Positions 16,398 to 24,696 of a DNA stretch of 36,924 nt are shown piece after piece. Made by a program: the position numbers and the translations under genes. The stretch comes from JANXXV01 sp038230275 (lineage in GTDB: Bacteria; Acidobacteriota; Terriglobia; Bryobacterales; Bryobacteraceae), in assembly GCA_038230275.1 (NCBI GenBank), contig JBBRNO010000052.1, positions 1 to 36,924 of the forward strand. The letters run 5' to 3'. Under the pieces are notes generated by a model. The model was not told the DNA's origin. It ran no database searches and saw nothing but the letters and a program-made list of their open reading frames with translations. Within the stretch, counting starts at the first letter, position 1; each line of letters begins with the position of its first letter.

Positions 16398-19300
16398 CCG
16401 TGCCGGTTATCTTACCGAAATTCGGATTCGTAAGACCCGTCACCGGATTCGCCATGTGCGTCGCGTTCGCTACGTTGAACCCTTCGAAGCGATACTCCAG
16501 CAATCCGGCCTCCCCAAAGAACGGTATCTTCCAGCCTTTGGATAAGGATGCATCAATGTTGGCGAAGCCCGGTCCAAAAAGTATGTTTCGGCCCAAAGTC
16601 CCATAGGTGCCCGGAGTGGCATTGACGAAGCGTGTCTTGTCGAAATACTGGGCTAGGATCGCCCCTTTGGAACGTCCCGTATCAAGAATTGGATATCCGG
16701 AGCCAACCAGAGCGGCCCGCGCCGTGCCCGCACCGGCGGCGGGGTTGTTGGAGGAGTTGATAGAAAATGGCCGGCCTGATTGAAGTGTCGTAATTCCACT
16801 GAGCCGCCAATTCCCCAAAACCGCCTTTGCTACGGGGCTGGTCTTCTGAAGCTTTGGAAGGTCCCACACGAAGGAAGTCACGAAGCGGTGAGTACGGGTC
16901 AAGTCGGAGTTCCCGCGCGAGAAGAAAAAGTTAAAGGGGTTGTTGATGCCGCGGCTGCCGCCGAATCCATTCCGCGAATGATAATCGAGGTTCTTCGACC
17001 ACGTGTAGTTTGTGCTGAGCGTGAATCCTTGGCTGTAGCGCTTCTCCAGAGAAAGCTGCAGGGAGTTGTAGGACTGATTCAGCCCGTGCATCCATCGGGA
17101 AATGGTGAGGAAGTCCGCAACCGGACGCCGGTCGTCTACTGTCGCCCGATTCTGACTTAACGACAACTTCGGATTGTAGATCGGGGCGTTTTGATCGTAT
17201 TCGCTCTTCAAGTGAGTCGATTTCGTTCCAACGTATCCAATCCGCGCGATCAGGTTCTTCGCCATTTCCCGCTCGATGGTCAAGCTCCAATTCTGCGTGT
17301 CGGGTGTAATGAACTTTTTGTCAAGAACAATCACCTCCAGCGGAGTGGGGAATGGCACGTCGTGGTTGGCGGCGCTGACAGGGAAAAGATTCAGCTTCTC
17401 GCGGCCCAGAAACGGATCGGCAAACAGACCATCGGTGAAATCGGTGTTGTAGCTGAATGGCGTAACGTTGTTGGCATCGTTTTGCGCGTTGAGAGAGGGA
17501 GCATCGAAGAAGATGGCGTAGCCACCGCGGATGCTGATCTTTCCATTGCGGAATGGATCCCAGGCAAAGCCAACGCGCGGCGCAAAGTTAATGTAGTCGG
17601 GGTCGGTCACAGTTTCGCCGAAAGTGTCGCCACCGCCATAGCCGGCAGGGCGCTTATCGCCGTGATAGAAGAGTCCCGGGAGAGCGTTCTTAAATATGGT
17701 GGAGCGGATGCCCGCCTTGTTAGCGGCAAGATCGAAGGTCTGATTGCGATCCAGCTTGTCTTTAAATAGGCCGTAAGGTTCATAGCGAACTCCCGCGTTC
17801 ACAGTGAGGCCCGGCCGCACTTTCCAGGTGTCGCCAAAGTACCATCCAGTCTGCGTGCCCCGGCGCTGTTCGTACTCGCCGCTGTTTTGAGTGAAGAAAG
17901 AAAACTGGCCCAACATAAAGTCGGCTCTGTCAAAACCTTCGTCATCTCCGGAGCCGGTAGCGTGTCCATCGAATTCGAACTGTCCGGAACTGTGGTATTG
18001 GGTGTTGTTGTTAAACCGCTTGCGAACTACATTGAAACCGAAAACCATCGTATGGTTGCCCATGTTCTTGGTCCAATCATGCTGCAGTTCGAAGCTACCG
18101 CGCCCGAATCGTATGGGGTGTAGGGCCCGGTTGAAGCTGACGCCGCTGCCGACCATGGCGACGTCGATATGGTTTCCGTTAGGATTCAGTTTCACGCCCA
18201 GGGATGCAGTTGTAAAAGGGAAGTCAGTGCGAATGTCCGCGAGTTGGTGCGCCGCGGTGAACTGGGTATGGACAATAGTATTGGAGTTCATAACCCAGGT
18301 ATGACCCAATGTGGCGCTGGTGGCTTCCCGAAAGCCGCCATAGCGAACGGCATGAATGTTGTCAGGCGCGGAGTGGAACGGATTGTTACCATCGCTCTCA
18401 AATATTCGAAATACCAAACTGTGTTTGCTACTAACGACATAGTCTAGCTTCCCAATTCCCTGAATGCCATTTTCCGGTGCGGAAACCGTATATCGCACGA
18501 ACCCCTCCGCGTCCGGCAAGGGAGATAGAGAAAGCAGCTTCAACGATGGCGCGGAGAAACGGCTGGCAGGAATTTGATTGTTCGGAAACCGCTGCCCGGG
18601 ATTCAGCGGGTCGTAAAGCTTGATTGGATTGGAGGAAAAATCACCCCGCCGTTCGGCGGCTGTCAGCGATAGATCACGATCATTGCCCGCGGCTTGACGA
18701 ATGGTGAGCCGCTGATAGCCCATGAAGCCGAAGACCTTGTTTTTCAGGATCGGCCCGCCGACCGTGAAGCCGAACTGATTCCTTTTCAACAAGTCCTTCC
18801 GGCGGGAGAAGAAGTTTGTTGCATTGAGTTCGGTATTGCGCACGAACCAGAACCCATCGCCATGAATGCGATTCGTTCCCGATTTGGTTACTACATTCAG
18901 CGCGCCGCCGGACAGGCCGCCCTGCTCCACGCCCATGTTGCTTGTCTGCGCGCTGAATTCCTGAACGGCATCGGGGAAAGGAAAATCCAGATTGCTGTTC
19001 ACCAGGTCGTCCATATTGGTACCGCCGTCGAGCGTATAGCGCAGATTGTTGTTGCGCGAGCCGTTGACGGTTATTTCCTTCTGTCCTTTTGGCCGCCAGG
19101 TGCTGCCGCCAACATCCCCGCTGTTATTGCCGGCGCCCGAGGCGACGCCAGGAGCGAGGAGCACCAGATCGGCAGGGTTCCGTCCATTGAGCGGCAAGTC
19201 GACGATGCTCTTTGAATCCACCGTGTGGTTCAGTGTGGCCGCGCGCGTATCCACCTGCGCCGCGTTCGATTCAACGGTGACGCTTTCAGTCACGTTTCCC

Positions 19301-19638
19301 ACATCCATGGTTGCGTTGGCGCGAATGTTCTCGTTCGCCTGCAAAATGACGTTCGTCTGTTGAAATTTACGGAAGCCGGAGATCTCGACCGTCAGAGTGT
19401 ATACTCCCACAGGCAGTAGCGAGAACACGTAGTTGCCGGTCTGATCGGTAACCAGAGTCCGGGCTGCGGCCGTAGCAACGCTGGTAACCGTCACCTTTGC
19501 CTGCGGAACAGCGGCTCCCTGCGCATCGGTAACAACCCCCGACAATGCGGCGGTATCACGTGCCTGACCGAAAGCGGATTCCGCAACCACACCCAGTGTT
19601 GCGAAGAAAATGAGAAGACAACCTAACCGGCAGCTCAT
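16351..19638 (-). CDS. TonB-dependent outer-membrane receptor with N-terminal carboxypeptidase-regulatory-like domain (Oar-like)
   Basis: A 1095-residue protein. A signal peptide ends at about residue 24 (SAFGQA). A carboxypeptidase-regulatory-like Ig domain follows (about 29-110; LSGVVTDAQGAAVPQAKVTV). The plug is at about 125-260, with DLPLNGRNPADLVLLAPGV and the TLDGGTNMDDLVNSN region. The remainder is a beta-barrel with many alternating aromatic strands, ending in ALKILW, the terminal aromatic expected for BAM recognition. This architecture is the expanded Oar-like class of Acidobacteria, used for import of large or carbohydrate-derived ligands through TonB. The ligand is not readable. 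It heads a minus-strand run with the molybdoenzyme and the TPR gene. An AGAAGGGG motif lies about 12 bases before the ATG. Confidence 0.94.
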   Translation of the reverse strand: MSCRLGCLLIFFATLGVVAESAFGQARDTAALSGVVTDAQGAAVPQAKVTVTSVATAAARTLVTDQTGNYVFSLLPVGVYTLTVEISGFRKFQQTNVILQANENIRANATMDVGNVTESVTVESNAAQVDTRAATLNHTVDSKSIVDLPLNGRNPADLVLLAPGVASGAGNNSGDVGGSTWRPKGQKEITVNGSRNNNLRYTLDGGTNMDDLVNSNLDFPFPDAVQEFSAQTSNMGVEQGGLSGGALNVVTKSGTNRIHGDGFWFVRNTELNATNFFSRRKDLLKRNQFGFTVGGPILKNKVFGFMGYQRLTIRQAAGNDRDLSLTAAERRGDFSSNPIKLYDPLNPGQRFPNNQIPASRFSAPSLKLLSLSPLPDAEGFVRYTVSAPENGIQGIGKLDYVVSSKHSLVFRIFESDGNNPFHSAPDNIHAVRYGGFREATSATLGHTWVMNSNTIVHTQFTAAHQLADIRTDFPFTTASLGVKLNPNGNHIDVAMVGSGVSFNRALHPIRFGRGSFELQHDWTKNMGNHTMVFGFNVVRKRFNNNTQYHSSGQFEFDGHATGSGDDEGFDRADFMLGQFSFFTQNSGEYEQRRGTQTGWYFGDTWKVRPGLTVNAGVRYEPYGLFKDKLDRNQTFDLAANKAGIRSTIFKNALPGLFYHGDKRPAGYGGGDTFGETVTDPDYINFAPRVGFAWDPFRNGKISIRGGYAIFFDAPSLNAQNDANNVTPFSYNTDFTDGLFADPFLGREKLNLFPVSAANHDVPFPTPLEVIVLDKKFITPDTQNWSLTIEREMAKNLIARIGYVGTKSTHLKSEYDQNAPIYNPKLSLSQNRATVDDRRPVADFLTISRWMHGLNQSYNSLQLSLEKRYSQGFTLSTNYTWSKNLDYHSRNGFGGSRGINNPFNFFFSRGNSDLTRTHRFVTSFVWDLPKLQKTSPVAKAVLGNWRLSGITTLQSGRPFSINSSNNPAAGAGTARAALVGSGYPILDTGRSKGAILAQYFDKTRFVNATPGTYGTLGRNILFGPGFANIDASLSKGWKIPFFGEAGLLEYRFEGFNVANATHMANPVTGLTNPNFGKITGTDGDPRILQMALKILW

Positions 19639-19740
19639 GATTCAAGAAACCCCTTCTAAAGAATCTGAAAAGAATTGCGACTCGGCGGATCGACTACGCT
19701 GCGTGGCGATGGCTGTGAGACGCCATCGATCTGTTTGAGA

Positions 19741-19769
19741 AGCTTAACCGATAAAAACCAGTTAGTCAA
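19741..19769 (-). promoter_or_regulatory. Putative sigma70 promoter of the TonB receptor gene
   Basis: Read on the minus strand: TTGACT (19769-19764), a 17-base spacer, then TAAGCT (19746-19741). It lies about 100 bases upstream of the ATG at 19638, in the 260-base gap, which holds no other visible gene. The -35 is strong and the -10 weak. Confidence 0.35.
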
Positions 19770-19898
19770 CCTACAATTTCTTGATTTGTAACTCGTTATT
19801 AGACATGTCCCACGTTCCGCTCGTCAGAAGTGCCTTGGGCTTAGGACTGGTTGGCAGTGCGTCCCCGGTGAAAGTGATCGATCCCGGCTGCAAAGGTG

Positions 19899-20771
19899 CT
19901 AGGGCCTGGCGTAGAGCATAAATAGCCCTGCCATGGCATCGATCTCTTCCTTGGCGGGGTTGTCATAAACCGACTTGATGCGCAGGCTTTCTCCTGCGTG
20001 AACAACATAGCCTTCCACGCTGGAATACCATTCCATCGGACTCTCAGGCCCCCCGGTTCGCCTTCCTTTCCAAACCAATTCATTGCGTGAAAGATTGAAC
20101 AGCTCCATCGACGCGCCGTACGGATGCAGGTGAGTTCCCAGGAAATGGATGGTCGCCTCAAAAGGCAGGTTGAATGTCACTGTGCGCTCGTCGTGGCCTG
20201 GAGGAACGAAAAACAAGTGAGGCACCTGGATGCTGCGCAAGCTGGCGTAAAGCGGTTTAAGCGGCTTTTTCAGGTCCTTTTCTCGAATCAAAGTAACCGC
20301 CACCTTCATTGCCACCAATGCCGGCTGATCGCCACGATTGTTAAACATCGGCATCCAATGAAGGGCTTCGTTAGCTGAAAAGTGTACGCCGAAGCCGGCG
20401 GGCAGATGCACTTCCGGTGTAAACGCATCGGAGTAGATTCCCTTCAGTTCGTTTTCCGGGTGCTGATCGACGTGTTGATCGGCAAGAAAGGTGTGGCAAA
20501 GAAAGTTCTGGCGGGGAGGCTGGCCTTGGGCGCCGATGATGCTGGTTTTGTACCCAATGACCCAAACAGGTTCCGCGAAACGCAGATTCTTCATCGACAC
20601 CGGGATGTGGTGTGCCAGCGCGCCGGGTTCCAACTCCATTAGCGGCGTTGAGAATTCTACCTCGCTGGTGGTTCCATAGGCGGATATCTCGGAAGAAGGG
20701 TGGAAGTCCTTCAGGACTTCAGCGGCCTGCCCCATCCGGAGAAAAATTGCCAGCAGAACCATGAACTTCAT
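19899..20771 (-). CDS. Secreted protein, possibly PHM/copper type II monooxygenase-like or SURNod19-like
   Basis: A 290-residue protein with a signal peptide (about 1-17, MGQAA). It is beta-rich and carries histidine motifs reminiscent of the PHM/DBH copper fold and the SURNod19 family: HTFLADQHVDQH at about 92-103, FFVPPGHDER at about 192-201 and GTHLHPYG at about 213-220, followed by MELFN. The ending KSVYDNPAKEEIDAMAGLFM resembles the C-terminal strand of such domains ('Y.N.....i.gMg'). The assignment comes from memory of motif shapes and is tentative. It is the last gene of the minus-strand run from 24564, 99 bases after the amidohydrolase, and precedes the TonB receptor. Confidence 0.6.
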   Translation of the reverse strand: MKFMVLLAIFLRMGQAAEVLKDFHPSSEISAYGTTSEVEFSTPLMELEPGALAHHIPVSMKNLRFAEPVWVIGYKTSIIGAQGQPPRQNFLCHTFLADQHVDQHPENELKGIYSDAFTPEVHLPAGFGVHFSANEALHWMPMFNNRGDQPALVAMKVAVTLIREKDLKKPLKPLYASLRSIQVPHLFFVPPGHDERTVTFNLPFEATIHFLGTHLHPYGASMELFNLSRNELVWKGRRTGGPESPMEWYSSVEGYVVHAGESLRIKSVYDNPAKEEIDAMAGLFMLYARP

Positions 20772-20870
20772 ATACCCGAGAATTATAAACCCTAATTGGA
20801 AAATCGGCGCGGAAAAAACCTTTGAAATACCGTTTGGCGGAAGAGGGAGTGCGGTAGGAAGGGGGATCGA

Positions 20871-22160
20871 CTAGTGCCGCGGACGGCGGCCTAAATATCC
20901 GTCCCAACTTGGATCTCCCTGACGCTTGTAGCCACCCGGCAGTTTATCCCAGCGCTCTCGTGTAATGCCGTTCAAATCGTAAAGCACCCGTCCAGCGCGC
21001 ACTGTCAATTCGCAAACGAGTCTCTGGTCCGCGTCCATGCGCGCGCCATTCATATCAACGAATCCGAATTTACCCTTCTCCAGGCGCAATACGGCAACAT
21101 CGGCCACGGAACCGACGCTCAAGTTGCCAAGCTCTTCATGCTTGATTTCCCGCGCGGGGTTCCAGGTGCTCCGCATAATCAACGCGTCCATATCCATGCC
21201 CATGGCCAGAAACTTACCCATGACGTTCAAGAAGTCCTTCATGGAAGTGTTCATGCTGGCCGTGTGCATGTCGGTGGAAATCGAATCGGGGACAAAGCCG
21301 GCCTTCATCAGCGGCACTGCGATACGCCAAAGAAAGCTGCCATTACCGTGCCCAACGTCAAAGATGATGCCGCGCCTTCGCCCATCGGCCATGGCCTGGC
21401 TCGGACCGCCGTTGCCCGCCTGTTCTCCCCGAAGACCCGAATACATGTGAGTATAAATGTCTCCGGGCCGCAGCACTTTGGCGAACAGGTCGCTGATCGA
21501 ACGTTCGGGGCGGTTGGATCCATAGTCAATCATGACGGGAATCTTAGCGATATTGCCGGCGATTACGGCCTGCTCGTACGGCTTCCACTCAGGACCGGCG
21601 AAGTGTGCGCTCTTGACACCGACGATGAGCTCTTTGTATTTCAAGGCGAATTCGCCGGTGACCTTGCCATCCATGTCGCTAAGATCCTGCTCATATTTTC
21701 CGCCGCGCAGGCCGTGGCCGACGATATTGACGAAGCCAAGCACGCGGGTTCGGGAATGGTCGATGATCCGCGTCTTGAAATCGTCAAAATTTCGCCAACC
21801 GGAACTGCCGGCGTCCACCATGGTGGTGACGCCTTCGCGCGGAGCAAAGCTATCCGGAACAATGGCGTGATCGTCCGCCCTGGAACCGTGGTTACCCGTG
21901 TAGGTGTAAAGGTGAGTATGGATATCCACCAGGCCCGGCGTTATGTAGAGGCCGGATGCGTCTACCGTTTTCGTCGCCAGAGAGGCGTCGATACCCGCCG
22001 CAACAGCCGCCACCTTTCCATTGGAAATGGCGACATCGCGGACAGCGCTGATCCGGTTTTTTGGATCGATGACGTGGCCACCTTTCAGCAGCAGGTCATA
22101 GTGAGGTTGGGCAGCCAGCAGACAGGACGCTGCCACTGATAGAACGAAAGTTCTTCTCAT
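20871..22160 (-). CDS. Exported amidohydrolase/deacetylase (Atu3266/EF_0837 type)
   Basis: A 429-residue metal-dependent hydrolase of the amidohydrolase superfamily with a signal peptide (about 1-17, SCLLAAQ). The first metal motif is DIHTHLY (H81, H83); GVKSAHF (K183) offers the bridging carboxylated Lys; later VGHGNGSF and ISTDMHTASM supply a His and the catalytic Asp. The N- and C-terminal beta-sandwich (DLLLKGGHVIDPKN, VADVAVLRLEKGKFGFVDMNG) is typical. Family knowledge: this group hydrolyses acetylated 2-hydroxy acids such as acetyl-mandelate and is often next to a SelA/DgaE-like PLP enzyme, exactly as here (16-base gap). The real substrate is unknown; export to the periplasm is unusual for the group. 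Confidence 0.87.
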   Translation of the reverse strand: MRRTFVLSVAASCLLAAQPHYDLLLKGGHVIDPKNRISAVRDVAISNGKVAAVAAGIDASLATKTVDASGLYITPGLVDIHTHLYTYTGNHGSRADDHAIVPDSFAPREGVTTMVDAGSSGWRNFDDFKTRIIDHSRTRVLGFVNIVGHGLRGGKYEQDLSDMDGKVTGEFALKYKELIVGVKSAHFAGPEWKPYEQAVIAGNIAKIPVMIDYGSNRPERSISDLFAKVLRPGDIYTHMYSGLRGEQAGNGGPSQAMADGRRRGIIFDVGHGNGSFLWRIAVPLMKAGFVPDSISTDMHTASMNTSMKDFLNVMGKFLAMGMDMDALIMRSTWNPAREIKHEELGNLSVGSVADVAVLRLEKGKFGFVDMNGARMDADQRLVCELTVRAGRVLYDLNGITRERWDKLPGGYKRQGDPSWDGYLGRRPRH

Positions 22161-22176
22161 GGACCGAGTCTGATTT

Positions 22177-23448
22177 TCAGGCTCTTGCCGCTTTACTCAA
22201 CACTTCGTGCAGACGCCTGGCGACAATAAGATCTTCACCGGGTTGGAGCATCCAGACCCCGACCACGATGGTGTTGACCCCACCCGGAAGACCCGCTGAA
22301 CCACCTCTGCTGCTGCCGGTGGAAGGATTGAGTTCAATGCTGGGTGTTCCTTTTCGCAGTTCCTGCATCACTTCGCGCGGCGCAATCTTCACCTTCTCCC
22401 GGTCATAGGTGAGCAGCAGGTGAGGAACATGGTTGGCCAAAGGCGGCGTCATGATCTCCGCCTTCAATGTTGGTATGGATTTGAGTTGAGCCGAGATGCG
22501 ATCGGCCCGCTTGCGAAACTCGGCGTCCATCCCCTCGTCCGTTTGGCTGAGCAACCAGTCGATGGCGGCCACCATGCCGACGATCTGTTCCTTGGCAACC
22601 TTCATGCCGCGTCCGACACCATCAAACGGATTGTTATTTTTGGTAGCCGCTGCGATCAGTTCCTTTTTGCCAAGCAGAAGTCCAGCGTTCTGCGGGCCGC
22701 GTATTCCCTTGCCTCCCGAGAAAATAACCAGGTCGAAGCCCATCGCCGTATAGTTCCAAAGGTTGGCAATCGGCGGCATATCCGCCGCTGCGTCATTCAT
22801 GCAGGGGATGTTATGCTCGTGCGCCACCTTGACCCAATCTTCACGGCCGATTTCGCCTTTTTCGGCGGCGTTGAAGAATAGGGTGGCGACGGTCTTGCTG
22901 TTGAACGCCGCTTTGTACTCATCCATCGTGGTTACTTCAATGAAGCGGGTTCCGCAGCAACGGACGGCCTGGTCGTAACCGTAGCGGTGTCCCTTCTGGA
23001 TGATCACCTCGTCCTTCATCTTCGGGATCTCGGTGGGGATGTCGAGAATGGTGCAATTGTTCGCGAGCATCACGCATGCCGCGGTTGCAAGCGTCAGCCC
23101 GGATGACGCGCCCGCCGTTACCATCGCCGATTCGCACTTCAACTTCCGGGCGAGATATTCGCCGGCGTTCTTCTGCAGTTCCGCCAGATGGACCGGGTGT
23201 TTCGCCGCCACAGCGACCGCGGCCTGAACGGACGGCGGCATGATCGAGGCAGTCATTGCCGTATACGTACCGGCGGCGTTGATTATCTTGGTGACGCCGA
23301 GCTTATCGTAGTAATCCTCGCCAGCGGCCGCGTGCGTGGCCTTCTCGGCCGGGGCAGCGTTCAGCTTGACCTGGCTGGCCAATCCGCCAACCGCAATTAC
23401 GTTTTTCACGCTTGAGATGAAATCTCTTCGTCTGTTTGGTTTGCTCAT
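22177..23448 (-). CDS. SelA/DgaE-like PLP-dependent enzyme with Tat-like signal
   Basis: 423 residues from the ATG at 23448, chosen because AGGAG lies 8 bases upstream; a longer frame to 23499 lacks such a site. The N-terminus (NRRRDFISS) followed by a hydrophobic run (NVIAVGGLAS) looks like a Tat signal. The fold-type I PLP domain begins at about residue 48 (KLGVTKIINAAGTYT), as in SelA and D-glucosaminate-6-phosphate ammonia-lyase. PLP lysine is K247 in SGGKGIRGPQNAG, and D219 (NDAAAD) would bind the pyridine nitrogen. Likely chemistry is alpha,beta-elimination of an amino acid or amino sugar acid (inference from DgaE). Its partner is the downstream amidohydrolase. PLP enzymes are rarely exported, so the signal deserves testing. 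Confidence 0.88.
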   Translation of the reverse strand: MSKPNRRRDFISSVKNVIAVGGLASQVKLNAAPAEKATHAAAGEDYYDKLGVTKIINAAGTYTAMTASIMPPSVQAAVAVAAKHPVHLAELQKNAGEYLARKLKCESAMVTAGASSGLTLATAACVMLANNCTILDIPTEIPKMKDEVIIQKGHRYGYDQAVRCCGTRFIEVTTMDEYKAAFNSKTVATLFFNAAEKGEIGREDWVKVAHEHNIPCMNDAAADMPPIANLWNYTAMGFDLVIFSGGKGIRGPQNAGLLLGKKELIAAATKNNNPFDGVGRGMKVAKEQIVGMVAAIDWLLSQTDEGMDAEFRKRADRISAQLKSIPTLKAEIMTPPLANHVPHLLLTYDREKVKIAPREVMQELRKGTPSIELNPSTGSSRGGSAGLPGGVNTIVVGVWMLQPGEDLIVARRLHEVLSKAARA

Positions 23449-23520
23449 TGGGGATGCTCCTGTGACATTGAAATCCTGGGTGAAGATCGATCTAACCACA
23501 AAAGAATATGGGAGGCAACG

Positions 23521-24564
23521 CTAGATACCGCTGGATCGAATCCAGAAACTTTCCGTCCATTTTCCTCCGGCGGGGATTGTCTGCAGACCCGGCCACTTTT
23601 CCGTCAGGTTCACTCCACTGATGATCGTGGTGAGCGGTTCAAAACAAATGAATGGCAAGGGCTGCCCGCTCCGGTCAGACGGCAGCCAGATTGTTGCGAC
23701 GTTGAACTTCGGGCCAAACAGCGTTTCTACCGTCTTTCCTCCTGCTTCGATCCAAAAGTGGGCACGCCCCTCGGAATCCCGTTCCAAATCGGTGAAGCCG
23801 TCGTCCAGGCGCTGTCCTTTCAGCAAAAAGGGATTCGGGATATCGAGAGCGCGCATCTCACCGGTTGGAATATTGTGCTCATCGGCGATTACATGAACCC
23901 GGGCCGGAATATGCGCTGTCCACTCGTCGCGCGGGATGCCGGGGATCTGGAAAAATGGATGATAGCCGAGAATCAGCGGCATGCTCTCCGCGCTCAGATT
24001 CACAACCGTGGTTCTCACTTCCAGAACACCCGCAGCCAAGCTATAGGTCATCTCGTATTCATGAGCGAACGGCCATTGCGCCATTAAGTCGGGATATCTC
24101 CAAAACTCCAGCCGGCTGGTAACGTGCGCCGACGCAGCGTCTGCTGCGACTTCGGTTACGCGCCAAAGCGGGGAGTACATTAGCAGACCGTGACCCGGCA
24201 TTTTACCGCGGACGTTTCCCAGTTCCATGTTGAACACATAGTGTTTGCCATTTGCCCGAAAGCCAGGCTCGTTCAAAAGGTCAGCCCAGGGCGCCAGAAA
24301 CGGAATGCCGCTGAGTTTAGGATGTTGTTGGAAATCACCGGCGTCGGCTGACGCAAAGTATAAGATGTTTTTTCCGTGGACCTTCATTTCGTAGGCCGTG
24401 TTACCGATGGACGGCAAAATAGAGACTTCCACGTCGCGCGCGGCGTCCCGGAGGCGAATTATTTCGGCGCCGTGATCAGATACTTTGACGGCCGTATAGT
24501 TTTGAGCGAAAGCGGACGTCGAAACGATCATCCAAAGCATCGTGGCGGTGCGGCAGGAATGCAT
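23521..24564 (-). CDS. Aldose 1-epimerase (mutarotase) family protein, exported
   Basis: 347 residues from the ATG at 24564, which has AGGAG 9 bases upstream; the frame also allows a TTG two codons earlier. A signal peptide covers about residues 1-21 (SAFAQ). The galactose-mutarotase beta-sandwich is recognisable from the catalytic set: H125 in MPGHGLLMY, H202 in GYHPFF and E309 in CFEPLT. It interconverts sugar anomers; here the periplasmic location would fit sugar processing before or after quinoprotein oxidation. It heads the minus-strand run with the SelA-like enzyme (72-base gap) and the amidohydrolase, and is divergent from the fused cytochrome-PQQ dehydrogenase, with 132 bases between. 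Confidence 0.87.
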   Translation of the reverse strand: MHSCRTATMLWMIVSTSAFAQNYTAVKVSDHGAEIIRLRDAARDVEVSILPSIGNTAYEMKVHGKNILYFASADAGDFQQHPKLSGIPFLAPWADLLNEPGFRANGKHYVFNMELGNVRGKMPGHGLLMYSPLWRVTEVAADAASAHVTSRLEFWRYPDLMAQWPFAHEYEMTYSLAAGVLEVRTTVVNLSAESMPLILGYHPFFQIPGIPRDEWTAHIPARVHVIADEHNIPTGEMRALDIPNPFLLKGQRLDDGFTDLERDSEGRAHFWIEAGGKTVETLFGPKFNVATIWLPSDRSGQPLPFICFEPLTTIISGVNLTEKWPGLQTIPAGGKWTESFWIRSSGI

Positions 24565-24629
24565 AAACAATAACTCCTGAACGCGTCGTCAAGGAGCGCG
24601 ATCCGGCAACCATTATAGCTGGGGTCAAT

Positions 24630-24658
24630 TTGAATCCTCTCCAAATACGTGCCATGAT
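24630..24658 (+). promoter_or_regulatory. Putative sigma70 promoter of the fused cytochrome-PQQ dehydrogenase
   Basis: TTGAAT (24630-24635), 17-base spacer, CATGAT (24653-24658), 38 bases before the ATG at 24697. On the opposite strand a perfect TATAAT (24617-24612) could serve the divergent mutarotase gene but lacks a good -35. Pattern only. Confidence 0.3.
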
Positions 24659-24696
24659 TTGGACAACTTGCCCTTGTCGACAGGCTGACAAAACCC

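Noticed and set aside
21138..22139. A 333-codon + strand frame opposite the amidohydrolase gene
   Set aside because: It lies wholly antisense to a gene with clear motifs and has no recognisable domain; long antisense frames are expected at this base composition.
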